A stretch of 64,000 nucleotides of DNA from Asaia astilbis JCM 15831 (GTDB lineage: Bacteria > Pseudomonadota > Alphaproteobacteria > Acetobacterales > Acetobacteraceae). How positions within the stretch are numbered: position 1 is the first letter of the stretch; each line of letters starts with the position of its first letter. The DNA is taken from assembly GCF_000613845.1 (NCBI RefSeq), contig NZ_BAJT01000005.1, positions 62,001 through 126,000 of the forward strand. The letters are read 5' to 3'. The position numbers and the translations under genes were made by a program. This document shows, piece by piece, positions 39,511 through 50,616 of the stretch. The notes under the pieces are model-generated. The model did no database searches and was not told where the DNA came from. It saw nothing but the letters and a program-made list of their open reading frames with translations.

Positions 39511-41000
39511 TTAATGCGGGGTCAGTGTGCGACGCACGGCGTCCTGCCAGCCGCGGAGGAGGTCGAGACGCAGACCCGCCTCGATTTTCGGCTCGAAAAG
39601 GCGCTCCTGCTTCCAGATCGTGGCGATCTCTTCCAGTGAGCTCCAGACTCCTGTGGCGAGTCCTGCGAGGAAGGCAGCGCCAAGGGCTGTCGTCTCGAGA
39701 TCCGAGGGGCGCTGCACTTTCGTGTCCAGAATATTGGCCAGAAACTGCGAGAACCAGTCATTGGCGGCCATCCCGCCATCGATGCGCAAGGTCTGGGCCT
39801 GCATGGCGCCATCTTCTCGCATGGCATGCGCGAGATCGAAGGTCTGATACGCCACAGATTCCAGCGCTGCCCGGGCGATATGGGCTTCGGTCGAGCCAAG
39901 TGTGAGACCACAGATCAGCCCCGTGCTTCCGGGTCCCAATGCGGGGCTCCGAGGCCGACAAAGCCCGGCACCATATAAACGCCATGGCTATCGGGGACAC
40001 GTGTCGCCATATCGTCGGTCTGCGAGGCATGGGTGATGAGATGCAAGCCGTCGCGCAGCCATTTAATGGCAGCCCCCGCCACGAAGATTGAGCCTTCAAG
40101 CGCATAGGTTGTTTTGCCATTGATGCGATAACCGATGGTCGTGAGCAGCCGATGATGCGAGGTGACCGGCGTTTCTCCCGTGTTCAGTAACATGAAGCAG
40201 CCTGTGCCATAGGTTGCCTTGGCCATGCCGGGCTCGAAGCAGGCCTGCCCCACAAGCGCGGCATGCTGGTCGCCCGCCATGCCACCAATCGGAATGGAGC
40301 GGCCGAAATGCTCAGGCGCAGTCATGCCAAGATCGCCGCTATTATCGCAAAGCCTGGGTAGTAGCGCCGCCGGAACGCGGAACAGCGCCAGGAGATCGGG
40401 ATCCCAGTCCTGGGTATGGATGTTGAAAAGAGCCGTGCGACTGGCATTGGTCACGTCGGTTGCATGAACTTCCCCGCCCGTCAGACGCCAGAGCAGGAAG
40501 CAATCGATCGTGCCCATTGCGAGCTCGCCAGCCTCGGCACGGTCACGCAACCCGGCGATATTGTCGAGCAGCCATGTAATCTTGCTTGCGGAGAAATAGG
40601 GGTCGAGCAGAAGTCCGGTTCTGGCGCGGACGAGCTCCTCTGCACCTTCGCGTTTGAGTTCGGCGCAGAATTGTGCGGTGCGTCGGTCCTGCCAGACGAT
40701 GGCCCGATGCACAGGCTTACCGGTGGCGCGCTCCCAGAGAACGATGGTTTCGCGCTGGCTGGTGATACCCAGCCCTGCAATCTTGTCGACGCCCCCCGAT
40801 TGTTCGATGGCTTCGCGTGCCGTTGTCTGCGCGTCACCCCAGATATCCTCGACATCATGCTCGACCCAGCCTGGGTTGGGGTAATGCTGGGTAAACTCCC
40901 GTCGTGACAGGGCGAGGGATTTGGCTCTCGCGTCGAAAACGATGCTCCGTGTCGAGGTCGTGCCCTGATCGATGGCGAGGATATGGGTCTTTTTGGTCAT
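39511..41000 (-). CDS. glpK: Glycerol kinase (frame broken)
   Basis: GlpK phosphorylates glycerol after entry by GlpF. The start ([20 protein letters not shown]) has AAGGAG 8 bases upstream. FGGY-family motifs include [49 protein letters not shown] and the C-terminal [18 protein letters not shown]. The frame breaks at about 39920: one base restored in CACGGGGCTGATC (read CGGGGCCTG) gives [14 protein letters not shown] and a 496-residue protein, the normal length. It starts downstream of glpF in the glpD-glpF-glpK order. Confidence 0.94.
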
Positions 41001-41081
41001 AAGAAGGGCTCCTTCTGACATCCAGCGGATGAGCAGGCAGGGAAAACAGATGAAAGGAGGGGGTGAGGGCGGCGGGTTCTG

Positions 41082-41992
41082 CTAGGGCGTGGGCGCTGCG
41101 TGGCCTGCCGAGATCGTGGCGCCGTAAAGAGGGTCGCTGGCGGCTGGCGTCTCAACCTTGAGGCGTTCCACAGAGGGCACGATCGCAGTCGAAGCCGTGT
41201 TCGGGGCGTAATTCGGCATGAAGGGGCGCAGCGTAAACTGGTAGATCCCGGCGCGATCACACCACCAAGAAGCGGCCCTGCGATCGGCACCCACCAGTAA
41301 TGCTCCGGTGCAGGAAAGGCGGAAGCACCCCAGCCTGCGAAATAGGCGAAACTACGAGGCCCGAAATCGCGGGCTGGATTAATAGCCCAGGCGTCGAGAT
41401 AGCCAGAGGAAGCACCGATGGCGGCAACCAGCAAGCCGATGATCAACGCGCCGGAATTCGCCTGAGGAGCCTGCGTATTATACTGGCAGGTAATTGCGAA
41501 AATTCCGAAGACGAGAACGGCGGTCAGAACAATCTCGACCACGAATGAATGCATTGCGGTGACGGCAAGACCGGGATGGGTAAAGAAGACACCGGCTGCC
41601 CCTCCGTCACCAGCGCGGGTCAGATGATGCACCGCATTATAGTGGTCGATCACGGGATGGAAGTTGAGATAGACGATTGCCGCCCCGGAGATGCCGCCCA
41701 GCACCTGCACGACGCAATAGGGCAGAACCTTTTTCCAGGGGAAACCGCGATACAGCGCCAGAGCAAGCGTAACCGCAGGATTGGCATGCGTGCCGCTGAC
41801 AGCGCCCGTCGCATAGATGGCGAAGGTGACGCCAAGCCCCCAGACGATGGCGACGCCCCAATAGGCATTCTGATAGGGGCTGGGATCGTAGAGCACGATC
41901 ATCCCGGCGACGCTATCGCCGAAAATGATGATGATCATGACCGCGATGAATTCGGCAATGAGTTCGCCGAGATAGCGTTTTTTATCTGACAT
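41082..41992 (-). CDS. glpF: Glycerol facilitator, aquaglyceroporin (frame broken)
   Basis: GlpF lets glycerol cross the inner membrane. The two NPA half-helices are in SGTHANPAVTLALAL and AWAINPARDFGPR, where the Asp after NPAR marks a glycerol-type channel. Six membrane segments are visible. The open frame runs wrongly to 40997 over the glpK start; the break is at about 41254, where one G restored in GTGATCGCGCC gives VIGAGIYQFTLRPFMP and a stop at 41082. Repaired length is 303, with a hydrophilic tail. It lies between glpD and glpK. Confidence 0.93.
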
Positions 41993-42037
41993 GAGAGTGT
42001 ATCCGTCAGCCAGCGTGAGGGGAAAGGAGAGGGTGGG

Positions 42038-43621
42038 TCAGGCTACCGGTTCGCGCTCGGGGGCCGGGTCTGTTGCGTTACGTCGGAGGCGTTGGGCGAC
42101 ATAATCCCGCAATCGGGTCAGATCCTCGGTATCGAAACGAAGACCGAGTTTCGATCGACGCCACAGGATATCTTCTGCGCTGCGTGCCCATTCATGCGTG
42201 ATGAGATAATCGACTTCGCGCTCGTACAGATCTGCGCCGAGCCTTGCACCGAGAGGGCCCGACGGGACAGCGTCTTTGGTCAGGATGAGCGTTTCGACCA
42301 GTGTTCCGTAATTGCGGACCAGCCGCGTGGCCGTCTGGCGCGACAGGCCAGCGACGCGTTTCTGAAGAGATTTGACTCGGGCATCGAAGTCGTTGCGGCG
42401 GAAATCACCGCCGGGAAGGGGGGCTTTGGCCGTCCAGGATGTGGTGGTCAGACCCGGGACATGGGGAGCCAGCTTGTCCAGCGCGTGCTCAGCAAGCTTG
42501 CGATAGGTGGTGATCTTGCCGCCAAAAATCGACAGGACCGGGGCCGCGCTGTGATCGAGGTCGAGCACGTAATCACGGGTTACCGCTGAGGCATTGCCTG
42601 AGTGATCGTCAAAGAGGGGGCGCACGCCAGCATAGCTCCAGACAACATCGTCTTTTGTCAGAGTTCGTTTGAAATAGCGGTTCACGCTATCGCAGAGATA
42701 AGTCACCTCCTCCGCACTGATCGAAACAGAGCCGGGATCCTGCTCCCATGGAATGTCAGTAGTGCCGATCAGAGTGTAATCGTCTTCATAAGGCAGGGCG
42801 AAGACGATGCGGCGGTCTGGATTTTGCAGAATATAGGCCTGAGGCGTGTCGAAGAGCTTCTTGACGACGATGTGGCTGCCCTTGATCAGGCGCACATGGT
42901 TACGGCTCTCAACCGAAAGGCCATCTCTGAGCAGATCTGCCACCCAGGGACCGGCAGCGTTGACGAGCGCCTTTGTGATGATCTGGCGGGTTTTACCCGT
43001 CTGACGATCTTCGAGTGTCGCGACCCAGTGATCGGCATGGCGTTCTGCGGAAACCAGTTTTGTTCGGGTGCAGATCTCGGCCCCGCGCTGGGCGGCGTCC
43101 ATCGCATTGAGAACGACGAGGCGGCTGTCCTGCACCCAGCCATCTGAATATTCGAAACCACGCACATAATCGGGTCGGAGCACACGTCCTGCGGCTTCAC
43201 GCTGCAATCTGAGGCTGCGTGTTTTGGGTAGGGTCATCGTACGGCACAGATTATCGTAGATGAATAACCCGGCACGAAGCAGCCACGCGGGACGCAGCAT
43301 TTTGGAATGGGGCAGGATGAAGCGCAGAGGCCAGATGATGTGCGGCGCTATTTTCATCAGCCGCTCACGTTCGTTCAGTGCTTCGCGCACCAGACGAAAC
43401 TCGTAATATTCGAGATAGCGCAAACCGCCATGAATGAGCTTGCTGCTGGCCGATGACGTGTGACCCGCCAGATCGTCCTGCTCAACCAGCAAAACCCGGA
43501 GACCTCTACCTGACGCATCACGCGCGATCCCGGCGCCGTTGACGCCCCCGCCTATGATCAGGAGGTCGTATGTCGCATCGGCGCTGGTCTCAGGGATGTC
43601 GGTGAAAGAGGCGTTCGGCAT
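42038..43621 (-). CDS. glpD: Glycerol-3-phosphate dehydrogenase (quinone-linked)
   Basis: GlpD is a peripheral inner-membrane flavoprotein that oxidises glycerol 3-phosphate to dihydroxyacetone phosphate and reduces ubiquinone. The FAD motif is DLLIIGGGVNGAGIARDASGRG near residue 20. SSKLIHGGLRYLEYYEFRLV and the C-terminal helical domain (ITHEWARSAEDILWRRSKLGL) are typical. I use the ATG at 43621 with GAAGG upstream (527 residues); the 22-residue upstream extension lies in the promoter region. It is the first gene of the glycerol cluster. Confidence 0.95.
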   Translation of the reverse strand: MPNASFTDIPETSADATYDLLIIGGGVNGAGIARDASGRGLRVLLVEQDDLAGHTSSASSKLIHGGLRYLEYYEFRLVREALNERERLMKIAPHIIWPLRFILPHSKMLRPAWLLRAGLFIYDNLCRTMTLPKTRSLRLQREAAGRVLRPDYVRGFEYSDGWVQDSRLVVLNAMDAAQRGAEICTRTKLVSAERHADHWVATLEDRQTGKTRQIITKALVNAAGPWVADLLRDGLSVESRNHVRLIKGSHIVVKKLFDTPQAYILQNPDRRIVFALPYEDDYTLIGTTDIPWEQDPGSVSISAEEVTYLCDSVNRYFKRTLTKDDVVWSYAGVRPLFDDHSGNASAVTRDYVLDLDHSAAPVLSIFGGKITTYRKLAEHALDKLAPHVPGLTTTSWTAKAPLPGGDFRRNDFDARVKSLQKRVAGLSRQTATRLVRNYGTLVETLILTKDAVPSGPLGARLGADLYEREVDYLITHEWARSAEDILWRRSKLGLRFDTEDLTRLRDYVAQRLRRNATDPAPEREPVA

Positions 43622-43666
43622 GGCAGAAACCTTCGTGGAGAGCACTACGAAGATTTCACTAGAACC

Positions 43667-43684
43667 AAAACGAAAAAAAACGAA
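43667..43684. promoter_or_regulatory. Tandem AAAACGAA repeats upstream of glpD, candidate GlpR sites
   Basis: AAAACGAA occurs at 43667-43674 and again at 43677-43684, exactly one helical turn apart (TTCGTTTT on the glpD strand). DeoR-family GlpR regulators often bind such T-rich TTCG direct repeats. A possible promoter for glpD (TTGAGT and TATAAC, spacing about 15) lies just upstream at about 43712-43737. glpR is the next gene upstream. Confidence 0.45.
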
Positions 43685-43736
43685 CACAAAACATCAGAAG
43701 ATAACGGATTTGTGTTATATTTCGTCGGTATAGAAC

Positions 43737-44503
43737 TCAAATAACGTGAAGTGTCACATTGTTCGTCTCAAGATGTGTCTGAAATTCTTCGGAAGGGGCG
43801 CGATCTGTGACGAAGTCGTCGATCATCGAGAGATCACCCACGCGCCCTACAGGCTTGCGCGTGAATTTCGTATGATCGGCGAGAAGAATGACCCGTCGCG
43901 CGTGACGGATAATGGCGCGGGCACACTGGATTTCATCCAGATCGAAATCCAGAAGCGTGCCGTCTTCTTCAATCCCGCTAATGCCGATCACCCCGAAATC
44001 CGCACGGAAACCCGAGAGTGACTCGGTCGCGCCTGCCCCGACAATGCCGCCATCATGGGGGCGCACCAGCCCTCCGGCCAGCACGGTGCGAAAATCGCGC
44101 CGGGGGGAGAGGGCGGCAGCAACATGCAGATTATTAGTGATGACATGCAGATCGCGATGTCCGGTCAGGGCACGAGCGAATGCTTCTGTGGTGGTGCCGA
44201 TATTGATGAATAGCGAACTGCCATCCGGGATGAGAGCCGCCGCGCAGGCGCCAATCGCATCCTTGGCGCGGGAATGAAGTGTCTGGCGTTCACCATAAGC
44301 GATATTCTCGGTCGAGGATGTCGGGCTGCTCCGCCATGATACCGCGAGACATGTCCGGTCTCGGCCAGGGTATTGAGGTCTCGGCGGATTGTCTGCACGG
44401 TCACGCCCAGATGCTGGGCAAGGTCTTCATTCGACATGAAGCCATGTGCCTGAACGAGGGCAACGATCTGTCTGTGGCGTGGTGTGCTGAGAATGTCGTG
44501 CAT
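43737..44503 (-). CDS. glpR: DeoR-family glycerol regulon repressor (frame broken)
   Basis: The N-terminal winged HTH is [40 protein letters not shown], the classic DeoR start. The effector domain is in another frame and includes [30 protein letters not shown] and [10 protein letters not shown]. The break is at about 44320, where one base restored around GCCCGACATCC gives [19 protein letters not shown]. Repaired length is 255, the normal size. The second of two adjacent ATGs is better placed after AGAGG. It lies beside glpD and probably represses the glp genes, releasing in response to glycerol 3-phosphate. Confidence 0.9.
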
Positions 44504-44585
44504 CATGAACCTCTGTCTGTCATGGGGCGTTGTCGCCTACAATCCCGCTCTTGTGATGACGTTACTGAAGGCCCATTTCCAAGCC

Positions 44586-46801
44586 ATGGCGACACCGACC
44601 CGATCGACAATGGACGCAATCCCCGAGCACCGTCTTGTGGGGTTCAGGCCCGAACGCCAGCCCGTGAAGGAGAAGCTGCGTCAGCTTGTCGTCAAATCGG
44701 AATACGATCCTGCAGGAGATCAGCCGACGGCGATTGCCGAGCTGGTACAGGGCGTAAGCAATGGCGAGGTCGATCAGGTTCTGCTGGGCGTGACAGGCTC
44801 GGGCAAGACTTTCACCATGGCCAAGGTGATCGAGGCGACCCAGAAACCGGCGCTTATTCTCGCGCCGAACAAGACACTCGCGGCCCAGCTCTACGGCGAG
44901 ATGAAGCAGTTCTTTCCGGATAACGCGGTAGAGTATTTCGTCTCTTATTACGATTACTACCAGCCCGAAGCCTACGTGCCGCGCTCGGACACCTATATCG
45001 AAAAAGACAGCCAGATCAACGAGCAGATCGACCGGATGCGCCATGCCGCGACGCAGGCTCTGCTCGAGCGCAACGATGTCATTATCGTGGCCTCGGTCTC
45101 GTGCATTTACGGTATCGGCTCGGTCGAAACCTATTCGCGCATGGTCGTCAAACTTGAAGCTGGGGGCAGTATCGATCGGGAGCGGCTGATCAAGGCTCTG
45201 GTCGAATTGCAGTATCGACGCAACGATGCGGCGTTTGAGCGCGGGACGTTTCGCGTGCGGGGCGAGCAGGTCGACATCTTCCCTGTCCAGAACGAAGACC
45301 GCGCTTGGCGTGTGTCGCTCTTCGGTGACGAGATTGAAGCCATCACCGAATTCGACCCATTGACGGGTAACAAGACGGCCGACCTCACAGAAATCAGCGT
45401 CTATGCCAACTCGCATTATGTCACGCCGCGCCCGACGCTCAATCAGGCGATGATCGGGATCAAGGCGGAGCTGCGTCAACGGCTCGACGAGCTGAATGCG
45501 GCAGGGAAGCTGCTGGAAGCAGAGCGTTTACAGCAACGGACGATTTTCGATCTGGAGATGATCGAGACAACGGGCGCGTGCAAAGGCATCGAAAACTATT
45601 CGCGATATCTTTCCGGGCGTGGACCGGGCGACCCGCCACCGACTCTGTTCGAATATCTGCCAGAAGATGCCCTGCTGATTGTCGATGAAAGTCACGTTAC
45701 CGTGCCTCAGATCGGTGGCATGGCGCGCGGTGACTTTGCGCGTAAATCCGTGCTTTCCGAATACGGGTTCCGGCTGCCTTCCTGCCTCGATAACCGACCG
45801 TTGAAATTCGAAGAATGGGAAGCGCTGCGTCCTCAGAGCATCTTCGTCTCGGCCACGCCGGGCCCGTGGGAGATGGAGCGGACGAGCGGTGTGTTCGCCG
45901 AGCAGATCATTCGACCGACCGGATTGATCGACCCCGTGACCATCGTGCGACCGGTAGAAGGCAGGTGGATGATCTGCTCGCCGAGGCGCGTGAGACGATC
46001 AGTGCGGGTGGGCGCATTCTGGTGACGACGCTGACCAAGCGCATGGCAGAAGATCTGACCGAATATCTGGGCGAGGCCGGCATCAAGGTGCGGTATCTGC
46101 ATTCGGACGTGGATACGCTTGAGCGGATCGAGATCATTCGTGATCTGCGTCTCGGTGCTTTCGATGTTCTGGTCGGCATCAACCTGCTGCGAGAGGGTCT
46201 CGATATCCCCGAATGTGCTCTTGTTGCGATTCTGGATGCCGATAAGGAAGGCTTCCTGCGCAGCCGGACATCGCTGATCCAGACGATTGGACGCGCAGCA
46301 CGTAACGTCGATGGGCGTGTGCTGCTTTATGCTGACAGGATGACGGGATCGCTCGAGTTTGCGATCGACGAGACGGCCCGTCGCCGTGCGCGCCAGATTG
46401 CGTTCAACGAGGCCAATGGCATCACGCCGCAGAGCGTGCGCTCGCGTATCGGTGACGCCATGTCGTCTGTCTTTGAGCAGGACTATGTCACGGTTGGTCC
46501 GGATGCCGCAGGGGACACCCAGGAATTTGTCGGCAAGTCACTGGGCGCATCGATTCAGGATCTCGAAAAGCGGATGCGTGCGGCGGCAGCCGATCTCGAC
46601 TTCGAGCAGGCTGCGAGGCTGCGTGACGAGATCAAGCGTCTCGAGGCGATCGATCTCGGGTTGGAGCCGCCCCCCTTGCCGAGTTCGACTGCGGGGCGTA
46701 GCTCTTTCAAAAGCAAGGATAAAACTCCCCGCCCACTGGGTCCGGGGGGCGGTGGATACGATCCGTCGAAGAGGCGGGGCGGCAGGAGAAAAGCAGGATG
46801 A
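44586..46801 (+). CDS. uvrB: UvrABC system protein B (frame broken)
   Basis: UvrB verifies damage and loads UvrC in nucleotide excision repair. Walker A GVTGSGKT, the beta-hairpin [18 protein letters not shown], the DESH box in [12 protein letters not shown] and the helicase motifs [15 protein letters not shown] and QTIGRAARN are present, followed by the C-terminal UVR domain ([24 protein letters not shown]). The frame breaks at about 45962: one C restored in GAAGGCAGGTGG gives [16 protein letters not shown]. The repaired length from the ATG at 44586 is 738 residues. It overlaps the next gene by 4 bases. Confidence 0.95.
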
Positions 46802-47691
46802 TCGAACTCAAGCTTGGGGACGCCCATCTCGGATTGCTTCCTGCTTTGGGAGGAAGCGTTGCCTTCTGGCGCGCAAAGGGACGTGACCTCTTAGTGCCTG
46901 TCGCCGATCCCAATCTCGCAGCACAACGCAATACACCGGTCGCCGGTTATCCGCTCGTGCCTTATTCGAACCGGATCGGGGACGGCCGATTTACGTTCGA
47001 AGGCGTCGATTACGCTTTGACCCCGAATTTCGGGGGGGAGAACCACGCGGTCCACGGCAATGCATGGGAGCGGGAATGGACGGTCGCACAATCTGCTGAA
47101 GAGCGTGCGATCATTTTCCTCGATCATGATCCGCAAAAGGGAGACGACCCGGCCCAATGGCCTTTTGCCTATCGTGCCGTCATGTCCTTCGTCCTGCATC
47201 CGGACGGTCTGACCGTCGAGATGCTGATTGCGAACCGCGACAGCCGTTCGCAACCCGTCGGCATGGGGTTTCATCCCTTCTTCGCGCGCAGTGACGACAT
47301 GACGCTGGCATTTGCGACGCGCGCCATGTGGGAAAGCGGTCCTGATAATCTCCCGTCGGTTGAGCGCCCTTGCGACGGCGCCCTGAATTTTGCGTCTCCC
47401 CGCGCGGTTCAGGAGACCCGTCTCGATAATTGTTTTGCCGGTTGGACCGGCGAGGCGCGTCTCGACTATCCCTCCGCAGGGTATGCGGTGGAAATCGAGG
47501 CTGATCCGGTCTTCCAGCATCTCGTTGTTTTTACTTCGCCGGAAAAGCCCTTCGTGGCGCTTGAGCCGGTCACGAACATGAACAACGCGGTCAATCATCC
47601 CGACCTGCCCGAAAACGGTCTGCATATTTTGAACCCGGGTGCCAGCGTGTCTGGTCGTATTCGCTACAGGCTGGTTGAGTCGCGTGGCTGA
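46798..47691 (+). CDS. Aldose 1-epimerase family protein
   Basis: The 297-residue protein has the galactose mutarotase-like beta-sandwich. Conserved segments are [28 protein letters not shown] (substrate His), GMGFHPFF (catalytic His) and the Glu in [15 protein letters not shown]. These fit aldose 1-epimerases of the YihR/GalM-like group that equilibrate sugar anomers. It starts at an ATG overlapping the uvrB stop (ATGA). Substrate preference cannot be read from sequence. Confidence 0.85.
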   Translation: MIELKLGDAHLGLLPALGGSVAFWRAKGRDLLVPVADPNLAAQRNTPVAGYPLVPYSNRIGDGRFTFEGVDYALTPNFGGENHAVHGNAWEREWTVAQSAEERAIIFLDHDPQKGDDPAQWPFAYRAVMSFVLHPDGLTVEMLIANRDSRSQPVGMGFHPFFARSDDMTLAFATRAMWESGPDNLPSVERPCDGALNFASPRAVQETRLDNCFAGWTGEARLDYPSAGYAVEIEADPVFQHLVVFTSPEKPFVALEPVTNMNNAVNHPDLPENGLHILNPGASVSGRIRYRLVESRG

Positions 47692-48178
47692 GGCTCCCAA
47701 GACCCCTCTTTCGCATTACCTGACGCCTCAGGGGGCGGCACGGATGCGCGACGAGCTCAATACGTTGATGCAGGTGGAGCGTCCCAAGATCGTGGAGATC
47801 GTCTCCTGGGCCGCGGGTAATGGAGACCGGTCTGAAAACGGAGATTACCTCTACGGCAAGCGTCGCCTGCGCGAGATCGACCGCCGGGCGCGTTTTCTGA
47901 GCAAACGTCTGGAACACGCGCTGATCATCGATCCGGCGTCTCAGACGACGCGTGATCGGGTCTTTTTCGGCGCAAGCGTTTCCTACATCGATGAGGACGA
48001 TGTCACTCATGACGTTGTGATTGTCGGATGCGATGAAGCCGATCTGGCGCGCCGTGAAATCAGCCTTGTGTCACCCGTCGCGCGCGCGCTCATGCGCGCC
48101 CGGGTGGGAGATGAAGTCAGTCTCCAGACACCGGGCGGCGCCGTCATGCTCGAAATTACGGCAATCGCTTATCCCTGA
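47684..48178 (+). CDS. greB: Transcription elongation factor GreB
   Basis: Gre factors insert a coiled coil into RNA polymerase to rescue backtracked complexes. The 164-residue protein has the N-terminal coiled coil (LTPQGAARMRDELNTLMQVERP) with the acidic tip region, then DRSENGDYLYGKRRLREIDRRARFL, which is GreB-like rather than GreA-like, and a C-terminal FKBP-like domain ending VMLEITAIAYP. The start is a GTG at 47684, overlapping the epimerase end by 8 bases. A longer reading would go further back into the epimerase gene. Confidence 0.9.
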   Translation: MAEAPKTPLSHYLTPQGAARMRDELNTLMQVERPKIVEIVSWAAGNGDRSENGDYLYGKRRLREIDRRARFLSKRLEHALIIDPASQTTRDRVFFGASVSYIDEDDVTHDVVIVGCDEADLARREISLVSPVARALMRARVGDEVSLQTPGGAVMLEITAIAYP

Positions 48179-48331
48179 AGCGGAGCGCGATCCCGGTTGA
48201 AGCCGGGGCTGCAGCGCCAGCACTTGAATCGCACAAGGGCTCTGCTAGAGCTGAAAACACTGCCCGCCCGGATGAACCGGTGAGGGGACGATCCTCACAA
48301 CGAGGTTCTCACGACCGAAAGGACAGAGTCG

Positions 48332-49312
48332 ATGGCGCTCAGAATTGCCGTGCAGATGGACCCACTGGAACACGTCAATATTGACGGGGACTCGACATTT
48401 GCCCTGATGCTCGAGGCACAGCGCCGCGGACACGATCTTTTTGTCTATCCCGTTGACACACTCTGCCTCGGGGAAGGGGGCGCTGAAGAGGCGCTCGAGC
48501 TGGGACGTCTTTCGGCAAAGGCGCGTCCTGTCACGGTGCAGCGCGTCAAGGGAGGGCATGCGACCTTCGGTGAGGAAGCGCGCCTCGATCTCGGCACGAC
48601 AGATGTCGTGCTCATGCGGCAGGACCCCCCCTTCGACATGGGCTACATCACCGCGACCCACATGCTCGAGCATGTTCACGGTGTTGGACCGGGCAAGACA
48701 CTCGTGGTCAACGATCCGAAATCGGTGCGTGATGCGCCCGAAAAGCTTCTGGTGACGCATTACCCCGATCTGATGCCGCCGACGCTGGTCACCTGGGACC
48801 GTGAGGCTTTGGCTGATTTCCGCGCTCGTTTTGGCGATGTGATCCTCAAGCCGCTTTATGGCAACGGCGGCGCGGGGATCTTCCGCATTCGTGAGGGGGA
48901 CGAGAATTTTGCCTCCTTGCTGGAGCTGCATTTCAGCCGTTCGCGGGAGCCGCTGATGATCCAACGCTACGAGCCCCTGGTGCGTAAGGGCGACAAGCGC
49001 ATCATTCTGGTCGACGGCAAGCCGATCGGTGCGATCAATCGTGTACCGGCAACCGGAGAAGCCCGGTCGAACATGCATGTCGGCGGCAGAGCCGAAGCGG
49101 TTGCTTTGACGAAGCGCGATGAAGAGATCTGCGAGCGTATTGGGTCACATCTGCGTGACAACGGTCTGATCTTCGTCGGAATCGATGTGATCGGCGACTG
49201 GCTGACCGAAATCAACGTGACGTCGCCCACAGGTCTTCAGGAACTTGATCGCTTCAACGACATGAATAGTGCCGGCCTGATCTGGGATGCGATCGAAGCG
49301 AAGCTGGGATAA
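48332..49312 (+). CDS. gshB: Glutathione synthetase
   Basis: GshB joins gamma-glutamylcysteine and glycine with ATP. The ATP-grasp protein has 326 residues with [31 protein letters not shown] at the start, [38 protein letters not shown] (ATP Lys and glycine loop) and the metal-binding end [25 protein letters not shown]. Length and motifs are standard. It starts 153 bases after greB and probably has its own promoter. It supplies glutathione to the glyoxalase system encoded at the start of the window. Confidence 0.95.
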   Translation: MALRIAVQMDPLEHVNIDGDSTFALMLEAQRRGHDLFVYPVDTLCLGEGGAEEALELGRLSAKARPVTVQRVKGGHATFGEEARLDLGTTDVVLMRQDPPFDMGYITATHMLEHVHGVGPGKTLVVNDPKSVRDAPEKLLVTHYPDLMPPTLVTWDREALADFRARFGDVILKPLYGNGGAGIFRIREGDENFASLLELHFSRSREPLMIQRYEPLVRKGDKRIILVDGKPIGAINRVPATGEARSNMHVGGRAEAVALTKRDEEICERIGSHLRDNGLIFVGIDVIGDWLTEINVTSPTGLQELDRFNDMNSAGLIWDAIEAKLG

Positions 49313-49326
49313 GGCGACGCAGTCGG

Positions 49327-49539
49327 TCAGTCCTTTTTCTCGGTTTCCGCTGCTGTCTGAGGGGTGTAGCGGAACGGGAGAGGGACTTCCGGGATTCCTT
49401 CTTCCGGGATCTTGGGCGGCGGAGAGGGGGCAAATCGATTGACGAGCCAGTCGCGAAGGTCGTCCTTGAATTTTACGAGGAATATCGACGCCCATAAGCC
49501 GAGAGCAAGGAAGACAAGACTGATATTCATGATCGACAT
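49327..49539 (-). CDS. Small single-pass membrane protein, unknown function
   Basis: From the ATG at 49539, preceded by AAGGGGGAC, the product is 70 residues. It has one hydrophobic segment near the N-terminus (about 4-21, ISLVFLALGLWASIFLV), then a short basic-amphipathic stretch and a Pro/Glu-rich soluble tail ending AETEKKD. The longer in-frame ATG adds 18 residues without a ribosome-binding site. It converges on gshB with a 14-base gap. I recognise no family. Confidence 0.6.
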   Translation of the reverse strand: MSIMNISLVFLALGLWASIFLVKFKDDLRDWLVNRFAPSPPPKIPEEGIPEVPLPFRYTPQTAAETEKKD

Positions 49540-49792
49540 TTCTTGTCCCCCTTCGCTGCGACCCGACCGACACTCCGGCTGTTCTTGCGTCATTTAGGCG
49601 GGACCGGATCGGAAATGCAAACCGCCTCTCGCCAGTGCTGACGAGATGGTTTAAGAGCGACCTGACATTACGACGCCTGTCCAAGAGCCTGACCATCAGG
49701 TTGATTTTGAACGGCCCTCGCCAAAAGCGGGGGTATGAAGCAGATATCAGGATGGAATTGATTACTGTGCGCGACCGAACGAACGAAGCCTG

Positions 49793-50491
49793 ATGACACT
49801 CCCGGACCCCTTGACCGAACCGACCGCCTCTCTCGACGATACCCATCCCCGCCCGCGCTCGGCTCTGGATGCCGATGCGGTGCGTGCGGCGTATCGTCGC
49901 TGGGCGAAGGTCTATGACTCCGTCTTCGGCGGTATTTCCGCCTTCGGCAGGCGTCGCGCCGTCGCTGCGGTGAACGCCCTGCCAGGGCAGCGCGTCCTTG
50001 AAGTAGGCGTTGGCACCGGACTGGCTCTGCCGCATTACAACCGCGACAAGCACATCACCGGGATCGATCTCTCCGAGGCGATGCTGGAGCGTGCGCGTCA
50101 GCGCGTCATCAGCCAGCAGCTTGGCAATGTCGATGATCTGCTTGAAATGGATGCTGAAGCGACAAGCTTCGAGACCGGAAGTTTCGACATTGCCGTCGCC
50201 ATGTTCGTCGCGTCTGTGGTGCCCAGCCCCCGTCGTCTGCTGGGTGAACTCAAGCGCGTCGTCAAACCGGGCGGGCATATCCTGTTCGTGAACCATTTTC
50301 TGGCCACGGGCGGTGTTCGCCTTGTTGTCGAACGTGGCATGGCACGCGCTTCGCGCTCGCTCGGCTGGCATCCTGATTTTGCAATTGAATCTTTGCTGCC
50401 TCCCGAAGATCTGCGTGTTGCGTCTATCGTTCCTGTGCCGCCGGCAGGGCTGTTTACGCTCGTGACATTGCCGCTCGACGGGACTAAATAA
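49793..50491 (+). CDS. Class I SAM-dependent methyltransferase, PmtA/UbiE-like
   Basis: The 232-residue protein has AYRRWAKVYDSVFGGISAFGRRRAV, followed by motif I VLEVGVGTGLALPHY, and motif II around FDIAVAMFVASVVPSP. The start pattern Y-x-R-W-A-x-V-YD-x3-G is that of phosphatidylethanolamine N-methyltransferase (PmtA) and of related UbiE-like enzymes. Acetic acid bacteria make phosphatidylcholine by this route, so PmtA is plausible, but activity cannot be proved from motifs. A proline-rich N-terminal extension of about 25 residues precedes the core. Confidence 0.85.
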   Translation: MTLPDPLTEPTASLDDTHPRPRSALDADAVRAAYRRWAKVYDSVFGGISAFGRRRAVAAVNALPGQRVLEVGVGTGLALPHYNRDKHITGIDLSEAMLERARQRVISQQLGNVDDLLEMDAEATSFETGSFDIAVAMFVASVVPSPRRLLGELKRVVKPGGHILFVNHFLATGGVRLVVERGMARASRSLGWHPDFAIESLLPPEDLRVASIVPVPPAGLFTLVTLPLDGTK

Positions 50492-50616
50492 AGACGAGAT
50501 GGCCCTGGTTGCCTGACACATACGTGCCCGACACTTGAAACCAGACTGGCCTTGATTACGGGGTCCCGCGAAGCGCTGCGTTGGTGGGACCTTCAGGACT
50601 GTATGAGGAACCGGGC

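Noticed and set aside
49145-50521. 458-residue minus-strand ORF across gshB, the small membrane protein and the methyltransferase
   Set aside because: It covers three real genes in shadow frames and has no recognisable domain.
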